Positions 23,997-32,835 of a stretch of 64,000 nucleotides of DNA are shown here, one piece after another; the first letter of the stretch is position 1; every line of letters begins with the position of its first letter. The stretch comes from Solimonas flava DSM 18980. Its GTDB lineage: Bacteria > Pseudomonadota > Gammaproteobacteria > Nevskiales > Nevskiaceae. The notes under the pieces are model-generated. The model made no database searches. It had not been told where the DNA came from and saw only the letters and a program-made list of their open reading frames with translations. The stretch lies in the NCBI RefSeq assembly GCF_000426685.1, contig NZ_AUFV01000003.1, forward strand, positions 186,001-250,000, given 5' to 3'. Position numbers and translations under genes: made by a program.

Positions 23997-24803
23997 TCAG
24001 GCGGCCGACCAGAGCGGCGGCGCGGCGGCCGGATCGAGCCGGTAATAGCCGGCCAGCAGCGCGTACAGCTCGGCGTGATGGCGGCGCAGTTCGACCGGAC
24101 GCTGGAAGAAAGCCTCGCTGACCACACCGAAGAACTCGCCCGGACTCTCGGCGCCGTACGGATCGAGCACCGGCGGCCGCCGGTGCCGTTGCAGGCGCTC
24201 GTACTCGCGCTGCATCACCTGCGACCACTGCGTGTAGTCGGCCATCGGCGGCGCGCCCTCGCTCCACGGATTCTCGTCGTCGAGCTGGTGCGCGAACTCG
24301 TGGATCACGACATTCACGGCGTCGCCGGCGAGCGCCGCCTCGACGTCCTCCCACGACAGGATCACGCGATCGCCCTGCCAGGACTCGCCGATCTGTTCGA
24401 CCGGCTCGTCGTCGACGAGACCGAGTTCGTCCGGCTCGTCGTGGCGCACGAGGAACGCGGCCGGATACAGCAGCACGCTGCGCACCGCGGGAAACAGCGT
24501 CGCGTCGTCATCGCGCAGCAGCAGCAGCGCCGCCAGGCCGGCGACGGTCAGGCGCATGTCGTCGTCGACCACCAGTCCGTTGCAGCCGATGAAGCGCTTG
24601 CGCGAGATGAAGGCCTCGACGCGCGCCTCGTAGCGCTCGCGCAGTGCCGCCGGCACCAGCGCCGCCTGCGGCACGCGTGCGTGGAGACGCGCGCGCCAGC
24701 CGTCCGGCAATCGCGGCGCGGACGCACGGGCGCGGCGCCGCCGGACGAACCAGGCGATCGGGATGGCCAGCAGGAGCAGTGACAGCGCGAGGAGCGGACT
24801 CAC
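23997..24803 (-). CDS. mtfA: Zinc-dependent peptidase, MtfA (M90) family
   Basis: The 268-residue protein has an N-terminal hydrophobic segment (about 3-20) followed by the M90 fold with zinc ligands in HEFAHQLD (His168, Glu169, His172). A glutamate-containing SPGEFFGVVSEAFF block near residue 218 supplies the third ligand. E. coli MtfA is a cytosolic aminopeptidase that also sequesters the glucose repressor Mlc. The N-terminal anchor seen here is common in homologues from other genera. Whether an Mlc partner exists cannot be seen in this window. Confidence 0.88.
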   Translation of the reverse strand: MSPLLALSLLLLAIPIAWFVRRRRARASAPRLPDGWRARLHARVPQAALVPAALRERYEARVEAFISRKRFIGCNGLVVDDDMRLTVAGLAALLLLRDDDATLFPAVRSVLLYPAAFLVRHDEPDELGLVDDEPVEQIGESWQGDRVILSWEDVEAALAGDAVNVVIHEFAHQLDDENPWSEGAPPMADYTQWSQVMQREYERLQRHRRPPVLDPYGAESPGEFFGVVSEAFFQRPVELRRHHAELYALLAGYYRLDPAAAPPLWSAA

Positions 24804-24863
24804 CGCGCAAGCTTAGCGTCCGGCCGCGCGCGGCGCCGGCGTCGGGCGCGGCGATGACGGCGC

Positions 24864-26378
24864 CTAGCGTGCCAGCCAGCCGCCGGGCCCGAAGTACTTC
24901 GTCACGCCGTCGAGCGCCGCGGCGTCGGGCGTCGCCAGCGCCCGCGCGCCGCGATCGAGCAGCAGCAGGCGGTCGCCCCTGGCGTCGTAGCGCGGCCAGT
25001 CCGCCGCGCAGCGCGGCTCGCCGTCGCGCGCGAACGCCGTCCAGCAGTCGGCGAGCGTCGCGGCGAGCGCGCGATCGCCGGCGTCGACCGTGGTGCCGAG
25101 CGCCTGCAGCGCGTCGAGCGTGTCGAACACGTAGGCGATCTCGGCGGCGTGGCCGGCGCCGGGCACCTGACCGCGGCGACCGGCGCTGACGTGCGCGAAG
25201 CGATACAGCCAGGTCGGCGCCTGCGCCGCATGGCGGGCGGCGAGCCAGCGCGCCGGCGCGGCGAAGACGATGTCGCGGAACAGCAGCGGCTGGCGTGCCG
25301 CGGCGTCGGCGGCCTGACCTTCGTACCAGCCGGAAACCGCCGGCAGGCGTACCAGCACGCCGTCCCAGAAGCCGGGCTTGCGCAGCTTCAGCAGGCTGCC
25401 CTCCCAGTCGTTGCTGCCGATGATCAGCGGCACGCGCGCCTCGCGGCCGGCGGCGAACACCGCGGCCGGCGCCTCGGACACGCTGTCGCCGTCGACGAAC
25501 GGACCGAAGCCGAGCGAGCGCTCGGCACGCTGCGCCTCGAGCAGCTTCTCCGGCGCCAGCGCGCGCAGCGCGGCGGCATCGGCCTTGCCGTCGACGCCGG
25601 CCACCGCGAGCGCGGCGACGACCTTGCGCTGCATCTGCTCGCGCGGCAGCGGCTTGCCCCAGCCGCCGCCGGACTCGACGATCGCGCGCTGGAACAGTCC
25701 CTCGCCGGCGCGGCTCGTCATCAGGTACAGCACGTCGGCGCCGCCGGCACTTTCGCCGAACACGGTGACGCGCTGCGGATCGCCGCCGAAGGCGGCGATG
25801 TGGCGCTGTACCCAGCGCAGCGCAGCGATCTGGTCGAGCAGGCCGAAATTGCCGGCCTTGCCCTCGGCGGCCAGCGCCGGGTGCGCGAAGTAGCCGAGAT
25901 AGCCGAGCCGGTAGTTCAGCGTCACCACGACGACGCCGCGCTGGGCGAGACGGCGACCGTCGTAGCTCGGGATCGAGGCGCTGCCGATGCGGTGCGCGCC
26001 GCCGTGCAGCCAGACCATCACCGGCAGCGGCGCGGTGCGCGCGGCCGGCGTCCACACGTTGAGATAGAGACAGTCTTCGCGGCGCAGCTTCGGCGTCAGG
26101 CCGTAAAGGCGATCCTCGCCCTGCGGGCAGGCGGGACCGAACTGCGTGGCGTCGCGTTCGCCGCTCCACGGCGCCGGCGCCTGCGGCGGCCGCCAGCGCA
26201 GGGCGCCGACCGGCGGTGCCGCGTATGGAATGCCGAGGAAGGCCTGCACGCCGTCGGCGCTGGCGCCGCGCAGCGCGCCGTCCGCGAACGTCGCGCGCGG
26301 CGCTTCGTCGGCGTGGGCCGCCGCCGCGAACGCGAGCAGCGCGGCGGCGAGCCCTTTGAGTGTGCCAGCGTAGGCCAT
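24864..26378 (-). CDS. Secreted type B carboxylesterase
   Basis: The 504-residue esterase has a signal peptide (cleavage near AHA-DE, residue 23). The catalytic triad of the acetylcholinesterase-like carboxylesterases is present: Ser210 in FGESAGG, Glu326 in SNDWEGS and His410 in GAGHAAE. The oxyanion loop is HGGAH near 125. EDCLYLNVW (about 101-109) is the family's second signature. It should hydrolyse ester bonds in the periplasm. It follows the TonB-dependent receptor by 53 bases on the same strand, so the two form an uptake-plus-hydrolysis operon. Confidence 0.9.
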   Translation of the reverse strand: MAYAGTLKGLAAALLAFAAAAHADEAPRATFADGALRGASADGVQAFLGIPYAAPPVGALRWRPPQAPAPWSGERDATQFGPACPQGEDRLYGLTPKLRREDCLYLNVWTPAARTAPLPVMVWLHGGAHRIGSASIPSYDGRRLAQRGVVVVTLNYRLGYLGYFAHPALAAEGKAGNFGLLDQIAALRWVQRHIAAFGGDPQRVTVFGESAGGADVLYLMTSRAGEGLFQRAIVESGGGWGKPLPREQMQRKVVAALAVAGVDGKADAAALRALAPEKLLEAQRAERSLGFGPFVDGDSVSEAPAAVFAAGREARVPLIIGSNDWEGSLLKLRKPGFWDGVLVRLPAVSGWYEGQAADAAARQPLLFRDIVFAAPARWLAARHAAQAPTWLYRFAHVSAGRRGQVPGAGHAAEIAYVFDTLDALQALGTTVDAGDRALAATLADCWTAFARDGEPRCAADWPRYDARGDRLLLLDRGARALATPDAAALDGVTKYFGPGGWLAR

Positions 26379-26431
26379 GCGAACTCCCGGTCGGCGACGG
26401 TGACGACGGCGCCGCGCGGCGCCACGTGAAA

Positions 26432-28675
26432 TCAGAAAAAGCGCTTGCGTACTTCCAGCCCGTAGCTGCGCGGCTGGCCGATGTAGCCGTTGTAGCTGCC
26501 GCTCTGCGCCGGGCTGTCGAAGATGATCAGGTTGTAGTGCTTGTCGGTGAGGTTGGCGCCCCACAGCGAGACCTCGAACTCGGCCGGCAGGTGCAAGCCG
26601 AGCCGCGCGTTGAGCAGCGTATAGCCGCCCTGGCGCTTGTGCTCGTCGAGATTGACGCCGGTGTTGACCTCGCTCTGGTAGCGCGCGACGACGTTGCCGA
26701 AGGCGCTCGCGTTCCAGACCGGCAGCGCGCGTTCGTAGCTGCCGCCGAACTGCCCGCTCCAGCGCGGCGCGTTGGTCATCTGCTTGCCGTCGTTCGGGCC
26801 GGCGCTGAACTCGGCGTCGGCCCAGGTCGCGGCGGCGCGCAGGCTCAGGCCGGCGAGCAGGTAGGCGGTCGACTCGAACTCGACGCCGCGCGAGCGCACC
26901 TGCGCGTTCTGCACCTGCCAGGTCTGGCCGTTGTAGCCGGCCAGCTGGAAGTCGTCGATGTCCATCCAGAACAGCGCCGTGCGCGTCTGCACGCGGTGCC
27001 CGAAGAACGGCGCCTTGATGCCGAGTTCGTAGGCATCGACGGTCTCGGGGCGGAAGGTCTGGTCGCCGTCGTTGGCGGTGGTCGGCGGATTGAGATTGAT
27101 GCCGCCGGACTTGAAGCCGGACGCATAGCTGCCGTAGACGTAGAGCCCGTTCGCGAACCGGCGGCCGAGCGCGGCGTTGCCGGTGTAGCGGTTGTCGTCG
27201 TAGTGCGCGTCGTACGGATCGGCGCCGCACAGGAAGCGCACCGAAGCCGGCAGCGGCAGCAGCGGATTGCACGACGGGCTGTCGGAGACGGTGGAGCCGC
27301 CGCCGTGCTTCTGCTCGTGCAGCCAGCGCAGGCCGAGCGTCAGGTCGAAGCCGGCGCCGAGGTCGATGATGTTATGCGTGAACAGCGACCAGCTCTGGCC
27401 GTTCTGCTGCGCGCGCGTGTCGGTCTGGCCGCTGCCGCTCGGATAGAGCAGGGCCGGCACCGCGCCGCCGCTGATCAGGTTGACGTAGGCGCCGGCGTCG
27501 TCGCCGAGCAGCGTCGCCATCGTCAGGTTCAGGTCCTCGTCGGCGCCGTAGACGCCGAGCAGCCAGTCGAGCCGTCCGGCGACGCCGTGCAGCGAGAGCT
27601 CGCCGGTCTTGGTGCGGATCGTGCCGTTCTGGTACGGGATGTAGACGAGGTCGACGTCGCTGTAGTCGCCGTCGGAACGGTCGCGGCCGTCGCTGTCGCG
27701 ATAGCTGGCGAGACCGCGTAGCTCGGCCCAGCCGAGATCCCAGTCGAGATGCAGCGAGGCGCCGGAATCGTTGGCCTTGCTCGCCAGCGGGCGGTCGAAG
27801 GCGACGCGATCCTCGGCCGGCGGATCGAACACCGTGCCGCCGAGCGCGGCCAGCGCCGGCGCCGTCGGTCCGTAGTGCGTGTACGGCGCCGCGCAGCAGC
27901 GCTCGTCCTTGGCGATGCGGTCGGCGATCAGGCGCAGCGACAGCGCCGGCAGCGGCCGGTACAGCAGCTGGCCGCGCAGCGTGTAGCGGTCGCGGTCGTT
28001 GGCATCGCGGCCGTCGGCGCTGTTGTGCAGGAACCCGTCGCGCTGGTTGAGCTGCGCCGCGAAACGCACCGCCAGCACCTCGTCGACCAGCGGCAGATTG
28101 AGCATGCCGCGCAGCAGCCAGGCGTTCTCGTTGCCGTAGCTGAGGCCGAGGCTGGCATCGCGGCGGAACACCGGCTGCGCGGTGACGATGCGGATCGCGC
28201 CGACCGAGGTGTTCTTGCCGAACAGCGTGCCCTGCGGACCGCGCAGCACCTCGATGCGCTCGACGTCGACGAGGTCGGTCAGCGCCAGACTGGAGCGCGA
28301 CAGGTAGACGTCGTCGACGAACACGCCGACCGAGCTTTCGAAACCGACGTTGCCGCCCGAGGTGCCGATGCCGCGGATACGGATCACCGAGCCGGCGTTC
28401 TCGCTGCCGGAGACGGTGACGGCCAGCGACGGCACCTCCATCTGCAAGGCCTGGGTGTCGCGGATCGCCGACTGTTCGAGCGTCTCGCCGCCGAGTTCGC
28501 TGATCGCCAGCGGCACGCGGTCGAGACTCTGGCTGCGCCGCGTCGCGGTGACGACGACGGTTTCGATCGCCGCGTCGGCGGCGGGCGGCGGCGGCGGGCT
28601 TTCCTGCGCGGCGGCGGCGCTCGCCAGCAAGGCCGAAGGGCCGATCCACCACAGACGTCCGAGCATCCGGTGCAT
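26432..28675 (-). CDS. TonB-dependent outer-membrane receptor
   Basis: The 747-residue receptor has a signal peptide (cleavage near AAAQ), a proline run, a TonB-box-like ETVVVTATRR near residue 37 and a plug domain (about 45-160) with VERIEVLRGPQGTLFGKN. A 22-strand beta-barrel follows, ending in the terminal phenylalanine (KRFF) needed for BAM insertion. GGGGAG eleven bases upstream fixes the ATG at 28675. It resembles receptors for organic substrates in catabolic bacteria rather than siderophore receptors, but I cannot name the ligand. The downstream carboxylesterase and the divergent GntR/CoA-carboxylase operon suggest an ester substrate. Confidence 0.92.
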   Translation of the reverse strand: MHRMLGRLWWIGPSALLASAAAAQESPPPPPAADAAIETVVVTATRRSQSLDRVPLAISELGGETLEQSAIRDTQALQMEVPSLAVTVSGSENAGSVIRIRGIGTSGGNVGFESSVGVFVDDVYLSRSSLALTDLVDVERIEVLRGPQGTLFGKNTSVGAIRIVTAQPVFRRDASLGLSYGNENAWLLRGMLNLPLVDEVLAVRFAAQLNQRDGFLHNSADGRDANDRDRYTLRGQLLYRPLPALSLRLIADRIAKDERCCAAPYTHYGPTAPALAALGGTVFDPPAEDRVAFDRPLASKANDSGASLHLDWDLGWAELRGLASYRDSDGRDRSDGDYSDVDLVYIPYQNGTIRTKTGELSLHGVAGRLDWLLGVYGADEDLNLTMATLLGDDAGAYVNLISGGAVPALLYPSGSGQTDTRAQQNGQSWSLFTHNIIDLGAGFDLTLGLRWLHEQKHGGGSTVSDSPSCNPLLPLPASVRFLCGADPYDAHYDDNRYTGNAALGRRFANGLYVYGSYASGFKSGGINLNPPTTANDGDQTFRPETVDAYELGIKAPFFGHRVQTRTALFWMDIDDFQLAGYNGQTWQVQNAQVRSRGVEFESTAYLLAGLSLRAAATWADAEFSAGPNDGKQMTNAPRWSGQFGGSYERALPVWNASAFGNVVARYQSEVNTGVNLDEHKRQGGYTLLNARLGLHLPAEFEVSLWGANLTDKHYNLIIFDSPAQSGSYNGYIGQPRSYGLEVRKRFF

Positions 28676-28760
28676 GTCCGTTCTCCCCCTCTTGCCAGCG
28701 CCTCGCGGTCTGGCGTGGACGGTCGTTTCCTTGCAGAAATCGCCGATTTCTGCAGCGAGT

Positions 28761-28772
28761 GTAGTCGACAAT
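28761..28772. promoter_or_regulatory. GTCGAC-core palindrome, operator site 1
   Basis: GTAGTCGACAAT matches the perfect palindrome at 29025 in 10 of 12 positions. It lies about 86 bases before the TonB receptor start, inside the predicted leader. GTCGAC flanked by T and A fits the general GntR half-site pattern GT-M-K-AC. Confidence 0.55.
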
Positions 28773-28850
28773 TCTGGGCACGCAAGCCCGGCGCACCGAC
28801 CGCTGGCCCGAACCCGCCGGCCACAGCGCGCGCTGCGCAGCGCCGTCGCT

Positions 28851-28878
28851 TTTTTAGCACTGACCCCATAATTGTCTA
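28851..28878 (-). promoter_or_regulatory. Candidate promoter of the receptor-esterase operon
   Basis: On the minus strand TAGACA (28878-28873) and TAAAAA (28856-28851) are spaced by 16 bases, giving a leader of about 170 bases. An ATTGTC half site resembling the GntR operator overlaps the -35 element. The hexamers are imperfect, so this is tentative. Confidence 0.35.
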
Positions 28879-29024
28879 AATATCATTGGCTTATTTTCTT
28901 ATCGCCGAAGCGGATCGTGGTCGACGGCCGACCGGGCGGCGGCAACCCCGCCGCTGGCGCCGGCTTGCCGCGGTCCGGCGAGCCGGCGTAGATTCCGCCG
29001 GACCTGGCATCCGGACCGCGGCCG

Positions 29025-29036
29025 ATTGTCGACAAT
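29025..29036. promoter_or_regulatory. GTCGAC-core palindrome, operator site 2
   Basis: ATTGTCGACAAT is a perfect 12-bp palindrome 43 bases before the GntR start codon. It fits the GntR-type operator pattern and is matched by site 1 upstream of the receptor gene. Confidence 0.65.
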
Positions 29037-29079
29037 GCGTCGACCCTCGGGCGGCACCGGCGCGGCGGCGGGAGCGACG

Positions 29080-29799
29080 ATGAAGGCGGCATCGACAGCG
29101 ACGGAAGCGGTGGAGATCGACAGCGAGAACGGCGCCGGCGACGAGGCGCCGCTGATCCAGCAGACGGTGCGCCGCCTGCTGCGCGACATCCTCGCCGGCG
29201 TCTACAAGCCGGGCGAGCGCATTCGCGAGTTCGACGTCGCGCAGCGGCTCGGCATCAGCCGCGCGCCGGTGCGCGAGGCGCTGCGCGTGCTCGAACAGGA
29301 CGGCCTGATCGAGCTGGCCCCGTGGCGCGGCGCGCGCGTCATCGATCCCGCGGCGGCCGAGATCGCCGATCTGTTCGACCTGCTCGGCGTCGCCTACGGC
29401 GCGGTCGCGCGCTTCGCCGTGCGCCATGCCAGCGACGCCGAGCTGCAGCGCTACGCCGACGCCGTCGACGAACTCGGCGCCCTGATCGCGCGCGGCGGCC
29501 GGAACGTCGAGCTGGTCGATGCCGCCTACCGCGCCGGCACCCAGCTCGGCGAGGTCTGCGGCAGCCGTCACGCGGCGACGGTGCAGCGCCGGCTCGGCCG
29601 CGTCGCCTACTGGCTGCATCGCTTCCTGCAGCCGGCGCCGAGCCGCTGGCGTCAGCAATCGGCGGCCCGCCATCGCAAGCTGGTCGCCGCGCTGCGCATG
29701 CGCTCGGAGCCGCACGCCGAGAAGGCGGCGCGGCGCATCGTCGAGCACACGCGCAGCTTCGTGCTGCAGCGCGTGGCGGCGACCGAGGCCGGGCGATGA
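29080..29799 (+). CDS. GntR-family (FCD) transcriptional regulator
   Basis: The 239-residue protein has an N-terminal winged helix (about residues 25-90) with the typical GERIREFDVAQRLGISRAPVREALRVLEQDGLIE block. A helical C-terminal effector domain of the FCD type follows. Such regulators usually bind a small organic acid or acyl compound and release DNA. GGGAG precedes the ATG at 29080 by five bases. It overlaps the biotin-carrier gene by four bases and heads an operon of CoA-dependent genes. The two matching palindromes in its upstream region are probable operators. Confidence 0.88.
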   Translation: MKAASTATEAVEIDSENGAGDEAPLIQQTVRRLLRDILAGVYKPGERIREFDVAQRLGISRAPVREALRVLEQDGLIELAPWRGARVIDPAAAEIADLFDLLGVAYGAVARFAVRHASDAELQRYADAVDELGALIARGGRNVELVDAAYRAGTQLGEVCGSRHAATVQRRLGRVAYWLHRFLQPAPSRWRQQSAARHRKLVAALRMRSEPHAEKAARRIVEHTRSFVLQRVAATEAGR

Positions 29800-30014
29800 G
29801 CGCGCGTCACGTGCGCGCGCCGGCGACCGGCACGGTCTGGCAGCTCGCCGCCGAGCTCGACGCGCCGCTCGCCGCCGGCAGCGTGGTGCTGTACGTGGAA
29901 TCGATGAAGATGGAAATCCCGGCGACGATGCCGCAGGCCGGCCGCGTGACGGCCTGGCTGGTGCGCGTCGGCGATGCCGTCGAGGAAGGCCAGCCGCTCG
30001 CCGAACTCGGCTGA
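29796..30014 (+). CDS. Mini biotin carrier protein (biotin/lipoyl attachment domain)
   Basis: This 72-residue protein is a free-standing biotinyl domain. The biotinylation motif ESMKME is complete (Lys38), and the flanking beta-strands APATGTVWQL and VEEGQPLAEL match the hammerhead fold. It should carry carboxybiotin between a biotin carboxylase and the carboxyltransferase encoded next. The ATG overlaps the gntR stop (ATGA). At 72 residues it lacks the N-terminal extension of AccB. No biotin carboxylase gene lies in this operon, so the carrier must be loaded by one encoded elsewhere. Confidence 0.85.
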   Translation: MSARHVRAPATGTVWQLAAELDAPLAAGSVVLYVESMKMEIPATMPQAGRVTAWLVRVGDAVEEGQPLAELG

Positions 30015-30049
30015 CGCGGCCCCCGCGCAAACGGAAAAAGACCCGCGCC

Positions 30050-31609
30050 ATGGACGACGAAGCCTTGCAGGAACTGCATGAGCGCCGCGCAGCGGCGCTG
30101 CGTCTCGGCGGCGACGCCGCGGTCGCGGCCTGGCACGCGCAGGGACGGCTGACGGCGCGCGAACGCATCGACGCGTTCGCCGATCGCGATTCGTTCCAGG
30201 AGCTCGGCCGCATCGCCGGCGCCGGACGCTACGACGCGCAGGGCCGCTATCAGGGCTTCACGCCGTCGAACAGCGTCATGGGCCGCGCCGCCGTCGACGG
30301 CCGGCCGCTGATGGTCGTCGCCGACGACTTCACGATCCGCGGCGGCTCGTCCGAGGCGGCGGTCGCCGAGAAGTGGATTTACGCCGAGCGCATGGCGCTC
30401 GACTTCCGCATGCCGCTGGTGCGTTTCGTCGATTCGGCCGGCGGCAGCGTCAAGCTGCTCGCCAAGGCCGGCCGCACCAAGCTGCCCGGCTATCCGCTGT
30501 GGCCGAGCACGGCGCTGATGGGCGCGGTGCCGGTCGCCAGCGTCGCCTTCGGCGCCTGCGCCGGACTCGGCGCGATCCGCGCCGTCGCCGCGCATTTCTC
30601 GGTGATGGTGCGCGACCAGGCGCAGGTCTTCGCGGCCGGCCCGCCGGTCGTCAAGCAGGGCCTCGGCGTCGATGTCGACAAGGAAGCGCTCGGCGGCACC
30701 GAGCTGTGCACGCGCCTCAGCGGCGCGATCCTCAACGCCGCCGCCGATGAGCGTGACGCGCTCGCGCAGGTGCGGCGCTTCCTGTCGTACCTGCCGAGCC
30801 ATGCCTGGGAAGCGCCGGCGCGCGCCAGCGTCGACGACGATCCGCAGCGCCGCGACGAGGCACTCAATCACGCGATTCCCGCCAACCGCCGCCGCATCTA
30901 CGCGGCACGGCCGATCGCCGTGTCGATCGCCGACCGCGACTCGCTGTTCGAGCTGGCGCCGGATTTCGGCGCCTCGCTGCGCACCTTCCTGGCCCGGCTC
31001 GACGGCCACGCCGTCGGCCTGATGCTCAACGATCCGGCGGTGGCAGGCGGCGCGCTGACGCGCGCCGCGGCGCAGAAGATGGAGCGCTTCGTCGATCTCT
31101 GCGACAGCTTCCACCTGCCGGTCGTGCACCTCGTCGACCAGCCGGGCGTGATGATCGGCCCCGACGCCGAACGTGCCGGCACGCTGCTCGCGGCGGCCCG
31201 CGCCGGCGCCGCGATCGAACAGGCCAGCGTGCCCTGGGTCAGCGTCGTGCTGCGCCGCGCCTATGGCGTCGGCGGCTCGATGCTGGGGCCGTGGAGCGGC
31301 CCGACCGGCACCGCGCTGAACCATCGCTTCGCCTGGCCGAGCGCGCGCTGGGGCTCGATCCCGATCGAGGGCGGCGTCGCCGCCGCGCACCGCCGCGAGA
31401 TCGAGGCGGCGGCCGACCCGCAGGCGCGGCGCCTCGAACTGGAGGCGTACTACGAGCAGCTCGGCTCGCCGTTCCGCAGCGCCGAGGCCTTCGGCGTGGT
31501 CGACATCATCGAGCCGGCGGAAACGCGCGCGCTGCTGTGCCGCTGGGTGCGCGACGCGGTGCGGCTGACGCAACTGCAGCCGGCGCCGAAGCGGCGGACC
31601 CAGCGATGA
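30050..31609 (+). CDS. Acyl-CoA carboxylase, carboxyltransferase subunit
   Basis: The 519-residue protein has both crotonase-like halves of biotin-dependent carboxyltransferases. The N-half has the FTIRGGSSEAAVAEKW and FVDSAGGSVK blocks (about 95-130). The C-half has LVDQPGVMIGPDAERAG and VVLRRAYGVGGSM (about 365-415). It transfers CO2 from carboxybiotin to an acyl-CoA. Relatives act on propionyl-, methylcrotonyl- or geranyl-CoA, and the acyl specificity is not evident here. The gene follows the biotin carrier by 35 bases and overlaps the CoA-transferase gene by four. AGCCGCC... codon use is like its neighbours, with no sign of recent transfer. Confidence 0.9.
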   Translation: MDDEALQELHERRAAALRLGGDAAVAAWHAQGRLTARERIDAFADRDSFQELGRIAGAGRYDAQGRYQGFTPSNSVMGRAAVDGRPLMVVADDFTIRGGSSEAAVAEKWIYAERMALDFRMPLVRFVDSAGGSVKLLAKAGRTKLPGYPLWPSTALMGAVPVASVAFGACAGLGAIRAVAAHFSVMVRDQAQVFAAGPPVVKQGLGVDVDKEALGGTELCTRLSGAILNAAADERDALAQVRRFLSYLPSHAWEAPARASVDDDPQRRDEALNHAIPANRRRIYAARPIAVSIADRDSLFELAPDFGASLRTFLARLDGHAVGLMLNDPAVAGGALTRAAAQKMERFVDLCDSFHLPVVHLVDQPGVMIGPDAERAGTLLAAARAGAAIEQASVPWVSVVLRRAYGVGGSMLGPWSGPTGTALNHRFAWPSARWGSIPIEGGVAAAHRREIEAAADPQARRLELEAYYEQLGSPFRSAEAFGVVDIIEPAETRALLCRWVRDAVRLTQLQPAPKRRTQR

Positions 31610-32835
31610 GCGCCGCCACGCCGCCCGCATCCGGACCGCTCGCCGGCTATCGCGTGCTGGAACTGTGCAGCACGATCGCCGGGCCGGCCTGCACGCGCCT
31701 GTTCGCCGACTTCGGCGCCGAGGTCATCAAGGTCGAGCCGCCGGAAGGCGACTCGGTGCGGCAGATCGGCCTGCCGGACGAGGGCATCGCGCTGTTCGCG
31801 GCCTCGATCCTGCGCAACAAGCGCGCGGTGACGATCGACCTCAAGACCGCGCGCGGCCGCGAGCTGGTGCTGCGCCTGGCGGCCGGGTGCGACCTCGTCG
31901 TCGAGAATTTCCGGCCGGGCACGCTCGAACGCCTCGGCCTCGGCTACGAGGCGCTGTCGGCGCAGAACCCGGGGCTGGTGCTGGTGCGCATCAGCGGCTA
32001 CGGCCAGAGCGGACCGCGCCGCGAGATGCCGGGCTACGGCGCGATCTGCGAAGCCTTCGGCGGCATCCGCCATCTGATCGGCGATCCGGACCGGCCGCCG
32101 CCACGCGTCGCCGTGCCGGTCGTCGATTACCTGACGGCGGCCTACGCCGCCTACGGCGCGACGCTGGCGCTGCTCGAACGGCAGCGCAGCGGCCGCGGCC
32201 AGGTCGTCGATTGCGCGCTGTACGAAGCGGCGTTCTCGATGCTCGAAGCCTCGGTGCCGGCCTACGACCGCTTCGGCTACGTGCCGAACCGCGAAGGTTC
32301 GCGCCTGCCGTACATGGCGCCGAACAATCTCTATCCGACGCGCGACGGCGGCTACGTGCTGATCGCCGCCAACAACGACGCGACCTTCCGGCGCCTGATG
32401 CAGGCGATCGGCCGCGCCGCGCTGCTCGACGATCCGCGCTACGCGACGATCAACTCGCGCTGGGAGCACGTTGACGCGCTCGACGCCGAGATCGGCGCCT
32501 GGACCGCCGCACGCGACGCCGCCGAGATCGGCGCGCAGCTCGACGCCGCCGGCGTGCCGTGCTCGCGCGTCTGCACGCTCGCCGACGCGGCGCATGATCC
32601 GCACTACGCGGCGCGCGAGATGCTGCTGCGCGCGCCGCACGCGCATTTCGGCGAGCTGCTGCAGGTCGGCATCGTGCCGAAGCTGTCGGCGACGCCGGGC
32701 GCCGTGCGCTGGAGCGGCCCGGAGCTGTCGGCCGACACGCGCGCCGTGCTCGCCGAACGGCTCGGCCTGTCCGACGCCGAGCTCGATGCGCTCGAAGCCG
32801 AGGCGGTGATCCGCTCGCGCGGGGCCACGCCATGA
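31606..32835 (+). CDS. Class III CoA-transferase (CaiB/BaiF family)
   Basis: The 409-residue enzyme moves CoA between carboxylic acids. The catalytic Asp of the family is Asp174 (PVVDYLTAAYAAYG). Other family blocks are GPACTRLFADFGAEVIKVE (about 26-44) and VENFRPGTLERLGLGY (about 99-114). In this operon it would activate a free acid, possibly the product of the secreted carboxylesterase, to the CoA thioester used by the carboxylase. ATGA overlap with the preceding gene and a four-base overlap with the MFS gene show one transcript. Confidence 0.93.
   Translation: MSAATPPASGPLAGYRVLELCSTIAGPACTRLFADFGAEVIKVEPPEGDSVRQIGLPDEGIALFAASILRNKRAVTIDLKTARGRELVLRLAAGCDLVVENFRPGTLERLGLGYEALSAQNPGLVLVRISGYGQSGPRREMPGYGAICEAFGGIRHLIGDPDRPPPRVAVPVVDYLTAAYAAYGATLALLERQRSGRGQVVDCALYEAAFSMLEASVPAYDRFGYVPNREGSRLPYMAPNNLYPTRDGGYVLIAANNDATFRRLMQAIGRAALLDDPRYATINSRWEHVDALDAEIGAWTAARDAAEIGAQLDAAGVPCSRVCTLADAAHDPHYAAREMLLRAPHAHFGELLQVGIVPKLSATPGAVRWSGPELSADTRAVLAERLGLSDAELDALEAEAVIRSRGATP

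Larger units (their letters stand above)
28676..29079. other. 404-bp divergent control region of the receptor/esterase and carboxylase operons
   Basis: This lies between the TonB receptor (minus) and the GntR regulator (plus). It contains the palindromes listed separately, an AT-rich stretch (about 28850-28910) with a candidate minus-strand promoter, and a half site ATTGTC at 28871-28876 that overlaps that promoter's -35 element. No reading frame here looks genuine. Confidence 0.6.
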
